A stretch of DNA of 64,000 nucleotides from Ignelater luminosus. Taxonomy: Eukaryota; Arthropoda; Insecta; Coleoptera; Elateridae. Shown here piece by piece: positions 58,948-64,000 of the stretch. Location: NCBI GenBank assembly GCA_011009095.1, contig VTPC01000954.1:45209-109208 (forward strand). The letters are read 5' to 3'. Numbering within the stretch: the stretch's first letter is position 1; each line of letters starts with the position of its first letter. The position numbers were made by a program, and so were the translations under genes. The notes below the pieces were generated by a model. The model ran no database searches and was not told the DNA's origin. It saw nothing but the letters and a program-made list of their open reading frames with translations.

Positions 58948-61067
58948 TATACGCACTTATGATCCTGGCCAACTTCATTTTTTGATCTACCGTCAATGGT
59001 TTTTTTACTATTTTCTTTAAAATATGGTCGTGTAAAGAAGTGCCTTTTTTTGAATTCGTAGGATTTATGCTACGAGCACCGTATAAACTTCCTTTACTTG
59101 TTGAAAAAGCTTCGCTTTACACTCTTGTTATATAAATAACTACTTTTTGTTGTGTAACAAAGATAAAGTACTGCCTACCCTACTGTTTTATAATTTGAAA
59201 CAGATAATAATAAATTCAAGGTTAAAACGCCACCCTTGTAACCTCAGATCTTGTTTACCATAGTGCACAGAATCCGCATTGCACAAAGTTGGTTCTTTGT
59301 GCCACAGTGTGACTTCATAACAATAAAGAAGGAAATAGGCACGAAGATGCGACGCAGGAAAGGAATACTATTCATATTTCAGAAAAAGACAAACAAACCA
59401 GTTTTTATTAACTTGGTCTGCTTCATTTTCAAGATATTACGACAGCTCAAAGTCAGCATTTTATGCACGCGTGTTTATGATAGCCATTATTTGCGATTTA
59501 AATTAATTTTCTGCGTTCTTTAAATCTGTTGTTTCTGACAAACGCGTTTTTTAAAAGGAGCTTCAGATTTTGTTGCTATGACTATAACCCACCTATAACC
59601 AGTCACAATTTTTATTTTGATATTTTAACGACATGTCAATACAATTTAAAAGAACCTTTAAAAATTACAGAATATGGACTAATTATTATTCCTGTCATTA
59701 TTTGTGTGAATTTCATTTGAAATACTAAAAAAAAGAGTGTACTATTTATAGTTTATAAAATAACAGCATTTTACTCTTGGGCCCCTTTATGTTTTTTGAA
59801 ATTCTACACGTAACAGTGCTAAAATTAGCATCATTAACTCGGTAGACGTTAATTTTTAAACAAGCAGGAACTTTCATAAAGAATGCATTTTTTCGTACGA
59901 TGAAATTTTTGACTCGTTACACCTATTCCGAAGTCGAGCCAGGGACGCACTGTATATGAAGTAAGAAAAAAAAACTCTCACACGTCGATTTTTGGTTTAA
60001 TACATCCGAAATCAACTCCCTCCACGCAGCGTGACAGCTAGTCTTTCAGTTTTTTTTTGATTGCAAAGGGAGTCGAATGAGATCTCGTTTGAAAGAATTT
60101 AAAATTAATTTATTCAAATGTGTACAAAGATTTGATTAGTCAGTTTAAAAAAAAATTAAAAATAAACTTTAATATACATATAGGTATTCACCGCTAATAA
60201 CGAATGACAAACATCATTTAATTAATGCAAAATATTGAGAGATGCTCACTTCTTCACAAAAATAAAATCAATTTTCTGTTTTCACTCCAACTCTTTGTAT
60301 GCAGATGAATTTCAGCATATTCTTCAACAATGACCACCAAGATTACCAGATTTTAACTTCCTTGTATTTCTTTTTATGTGTACGAAATTAAACCGGAGTC
60401 TATATTTTGACCTTATATGCTGTGCTCGAATTGATGAAGATTTAATTAATAAATTTTCTACTTACTTACCAATAACGAAATAATACATCCTCCACTCTCA
60501 ATGATTCCTAATATAAAAAACTTCTTCCAGTATAAAGTACACTTCAACGTAAAATTACGAGATCAAGATGTAAAAAGAGCGTTATGTCTTTTTGTTATTG
60601 GGAATATTGTGGCGATCGATGTCTTGCTACAATAAAAACACATGGTTGTTACCACCTTTTGCACCTACAGGGTGTTTTGGGATGAAAGGGATATGTTTGG
60701 GGGATTCGTTCAGGAGATCAAAATAAGAAAAGCAAACCCATATGTTTAAGTCCGATTCTCAACTGTTACAGAAATAATGAGTTCTTTAATTGTTTAGCAT
60801 TAGCATGCATTGAGGTTGGTGGTGATATTTTTGAGAATATTCGAAACCACCACGTGTTTCTTTATCATTACAAATTAAATGTTATATGTGCTGTTTGTGA
60901 AAACATTTGTGCAATATTTAGATTTTAATTCACTCAGTCGCTAGATTGATGCTTATAGTTTAAAAACCAATTATCTATCCGCAACAGTAAATGTATTTTC
61001 CTTATCTTGACCTTTTGAACACATTCTCCAAATGTTTCCCTTTCCTCCTAAAACACTCTGTTTAATA
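58948..61067. other. intergenic, no gene seen
   Basis: AT-rich DNA with short frames only (59251-59523 and 59529-59720 on + have no recognisable domain). ACAGGGTGTTTTGGGATGAA near 60667 resembles the fold-back end at 62631 and may be a solo terminus. Confidence 0.4.
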
Positions 61068-61441
61068 CCCATATAGCACCGGACGTCCATTTGTCATCCA
61101 GATTTCGTCCCGACGTCCATGGACGTAAATTGGACATCTATTGGACGTCCGTCCACTGAACGACCGTAGGTGGACGTTAAATGGACATCCATTTGTCATC
61201 CAAAACTGTCCAAATTATGCTCGAAGGTCGTCCAGATTATGTCCAAACATTGTCCGAATATTATGTTCAAGAATTGTCCGAATTATGTCCAAATTACGTA
61301 CAAAAAAATGTACAAATTACGTCCAGTAACAGACGTCCGTAGGATGTCCAAAGTTGTGACAAACGGACGTCCACTGGACATCCATCCGCGGAAATTTGGA
61401 CGTCCAATGGACATCCATAGGATGTCCGTGTGCAATATGGG
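61068..61441. mobile_element. 374-bp MITE, CCCATATAGCAC ends, GGACGTCC-rich, 3-bp target duplication
   Basis: The left end CCCATATAGCACCGGACGTC and right end (inverted CCCATATTGCACACGGACAT) match. ATA flanks both sides (61065-61067 and 61442-61444). Nearly the whole element consists of variants of TGGACGTCCAT and GTCCGAATTATGTCCAAA, an internal array of near-palindromic words. Frames through it are by-products of the repeat. It shares the CCCANNTAGCA end with the middle and inner elements of the nest at 53489-58683. Confidence 0.85.
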
Positions 61442-61639
61442 ATAAGAATAATAAAACTCTAAATACCAGCGCGACACAAACTAAGACAAAAATACGAAGA
61501 TAATTTGTTATATAAATTTTCGTATTGATCTGTAGGATTCAAAAATGGGCTTTTTTAAGAAGTAAATGTAACAGAAGTGATGGCTCTGCTTAAAGAAGAC
61601 TGTACTACGCAGGGAGAAGTTGTTACAAGATTTCATACT

Positions 61640-61990
61640 TTTCAGAGATACCTACGTAGACGTATTGCGACAATTTCTGTTGACAGGAGGTGTAAACGAG
61701 GCAGTAACTAGAAAATTACACCATGCAGAGATCATTATCGGCCCGTTAAAACTAAAATTAAAAGATTTATCGCTGCCTATTTGTCAGAGAATGGCCTTCA
61801 ACTGACCACCAAAGCTGTTGTCAGCCACGATACCACATTAAAAAGACTGCATACAGTTGGAGTAAGTGCAAAAGTACTGTCATTGCATCGGCCCAATTTT
61901 CACGTCACTACACCACAGAGCTGTCTTTACCTTCACCAACGTAATGCACACTGTGAACACGTGGTTGTAAGTGTCGCAAAGTGAAATGAA
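61640..61990 (+). pseudogene. possible Tc1-type transposase N-terminal relic
   Basis: The frames include FIAAYLSENGLQLTTKAVVS, TLKRLHTVGVSAKVLSLHRP and YLHQRNAHCEHV. The order loosely resembles the second helix-turn-helix (TVKRRLxxAGLxA) and the following linker of Tc1-like transposases. No catalytic motif follows and no inverted ends were found. The match is weak. Confidence 0.25.
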
Positions 61991-62626
61991 GGTGTGAAGC
62001 TGACCACAAGCTGATAGGACATTCTTGTGCATGCGATGTCGGCAAAACGTGTTCCTAGTTTCTGCGCTACCATATTTACATACCTACATTTTCAATTGTT
62101 GTGGCAAGGATACAGCAAACTTACGGCAAGTTTAATTTTACTTTTCTGCAGTGATCCACTTGCTACAAGCTTGCAAAATTAGTGCAAGTCTGACAAGTTA
62201 AAATCAAGGTTGCAGCAAGTTTATAGCAAACGATAATGCTGTTTGGATTGCGTTGAAGTGTAGTAGTGCAATTGCACTATAAGCTGTATTCTTTTTACCA
62301 CATTTAAGTGAGAATAAAGTGAGATTCTTAGTTATTCTTAGTAAGATCGCTTCTTCTTTTTACCTGCTGCAAGTGAGCCTCTGCGAGATTCAATCAAGAC
62401 ATTTTACTGCCCCCTTGCCCCAACTGAGTTTGGTTTTTAACTGGCTTTGAACTAAGTTTCTTATGATTTTTTTTTTAAATTTATAACTTTTTTATTTCTT
62501 GACTATCCAGAGTAGGAGTAGTCTCTTATTTTTACTCCTCTCAACATGGGCTTTCAGGAAAACTATAGAAACCCCCCAAAAACTTGAGGGCCTAAAGCAA
62601 ACTTAAGTCCAGGGATTAGATATTCC
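61991..62626. other. intergenic with scattered GCAAGTTT words
   Basis: Around 62110-62240 words such as GGCAAGTTT, CTTGCTACAAGCTTGCAA and GCAGCAAGTTT recur in both orientations, possibly the remains of a small palindromic repeat. No gene. Confidence 0.35.
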
Positions 62627-63612
62627 TATACAGGGTGATTCCGAAATAAAGGGTATCCTTTTAAGAGGTGATAAGTGAGGCTAAAAGAAGACAAAAAATA
62701 AAAAAACGAAGTGGCTCCGTAAAAGTTGAAAATTTTCACAATTTTCCTAAATATTAAAAACTGAAGCCGTCTCTGGTTAGAAAAAGAAAAGTGTTTCTTG
62801 TATTGTCGCCTTAAAAAGTAAAAGTTAAGGAGATTTACGGTGTTTTTAAACCCTTGTAGTGCAAGAACGAAAATTTACCAGACATGCCTATTTGCTTGGA
62901 ACTAATAGTGCAGCTACAGTAGCACAATGAACAATAAATGCCATCATAAGCTACCCCCTGGACATTTTACAACTTTTCCTTCTTAAATCTGAAGTATGTT
63001 TAACATGCAGGGTTGTTGAAATTCGTTAAAACAGTAAAAAAAATAATAACAAAATTTATGTTACGAACAATTAGACTCCAGTCTCACAAACATTTTAATC
63101 CCTTATTATTATTTAGTCACATGAATAGGAAACATTTTAAATGGCAATGGATTACACACACTACTTGCGTATGGAAGGTACTACTAACTATCACCTCTGT
63201 ATTTAATTCAATTTAATAAATTCAACCAATTTTTATTTATGTAGCATAATGCTTATTGAAGTTTTTGGTTCTTCGAAAGTTTACAAAAAAAAATCACCCA
63301 ACAGTAAAATTTTAAGTAAAAGTTCCTACTAATTATTTATGGCATTGTAGAAACCAGATAAACTATTATACCCCTCACATAAATAGCAAGAACTACCTGC
63401 CAATGACAAGGACAGTCAGTCAACCCCTATCGATTGTTGCTTAAGTAAAAGTATGAGAGCAGGACCGGCTTAGCTTAGCGATTAAACTTCAATCGCATTT
63501 TTCTCGGAAACTATGCAATTCTTACCTACCGTTTTTTATCGCAAATGTATGTACTATCACACTGCTATCCACCTTTAAGAGGATACCCTTTATTTCGGAA
63601 TCACCCTGTATA
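62627..63612. mobile_element. MITE with ~45-bp inverted ends (TATACAGGGTGATTCCGAAA)
   Basis: The left end TATACAGGGTGATTCCGAAA continues TAAAGGGTATCCTTTTAAGA, and the right end is its near-exact inverse, ending CACCCTGTATA at 63612. The 986-bp interior has no recognisable protein. The high terminal identity suggests the youngest member of the TATACAGGGTG group here. Confidence 0.85.
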
Positions 63613-64000
63613 AAAACCAAATTACACAGGTTATTTTAATAACCGGATAAATGGTTAATTTTTATTCAAATAATCTCATCGCTAATTAGAACCAAAAACA
63701 ATTATTTTTGAATTTTTTTCCTAGCTTTAAATATAATAAAAAAAGAATTCCACTTAAGTGGAATAGGTATACATTGTTTTAAAATAACTAGAATTTTCCT
63801 CTGCTTATTGTAATTTTGTATCTTTCCTCAAAATGAATCATTGGTCTAAATCTAATCTAATAAGTATGATGACTGAGTGCAACTTTGCAGATTGGGCAGT
63901 AAAATTTACACAAAGATTTCTAAGCGTCACGCACAGGTGGGTTACAAAGCATTGTATAGATTTAGTAAAGTTTTTGAGATTTGATAAATTAATTTATTCA
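63613..64000. other. window end, no gene seen
   Basis: AT-rich sequence without a supported feature. Confidence 0.4.

Noticed and set aside
61141-61477. Several short frames with repeated DVRPxDxHR-like words
   Set aside because: They are translations of the GGACGTCC repeat array in the MITE and change meaning with each frame.
1-64000. tRNA genes, rRNA genes and CRISPR arrays
   Set aside because: No cloverleaf with A and B boxes, no rRNA-like segment and no regularly spaced direct-repeat array was recognised by eye; a covariance-model scan would be needed to exclude small RNAs.

Overview
This is a gene-sparse, AT-rich (by eye roughly two-thirds A+T) piece of a eukaryotic nuclear genome. GT-AG introns, small exons and many Tc1/mariner, hAT and fold-back repeats point to an arthropod, most likely an insect. 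A beetle is possible, but the sequence does not prove it. Two runs of N (16075-16174 and 28056-28455) mark assembly gaps.

Layout. 1-21799 holds no recognisable host gene. It is a graveyard of transposon relics (several mariner-type transposases, fold-back elements ending in TATACAGGGTG, small MITEs, degenerate tandem repeats). 21800-36246 is the gene core: proteasome subunit beta-2/PSMB7 (+), converging on POMT1/rotated abdomen, a protein O-mannosyltransferase (-, six exons, with a 5.8 kb intron holding a Tc1 element and a gap). Head-to-head with POMT1 lie two tandem WRNIP1-type AAA+ genes (+). 36247-46323 is intergenic, with a broken fucosyltransferase exon, a MITE, a hAT element with a perfect 8-bp target duplication, and a deleted Tc1. 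46324-51599 is a complete five-exon DNA topoisomerase I (-). 53260-58947 is a three-level nest of transposons, two levels of which carry DUF4806-type coding exons. 58948-64000 has further MITEs and relics.

The host genes are housekeeping functions without an operon-like relationship: protein degradation (PSMB7), O-mannosylation in the ER (POMT1), replication-fork maintenance (WRNIP1 pair) and DNA relaxation (Top1). POMT1 and the first WRNIP1 gene share a 418-bp divergent intergenic region.

Most interesting points: (1) a tandem WRNIP1 paralogue that keeps the ubiquitin-binding zinc finger, Walker A and Walker B but has lost the SRC arginine finger; (2) a transposon nest in which a DUF4806-bearing element sits inside another DUF4806 exon, with a 3-bp target duplication that keeps the host exon in frame; (3) three elements sharing CCCANNTAGCA ends but carrying different subterminal palindromes built on an ACGT core.
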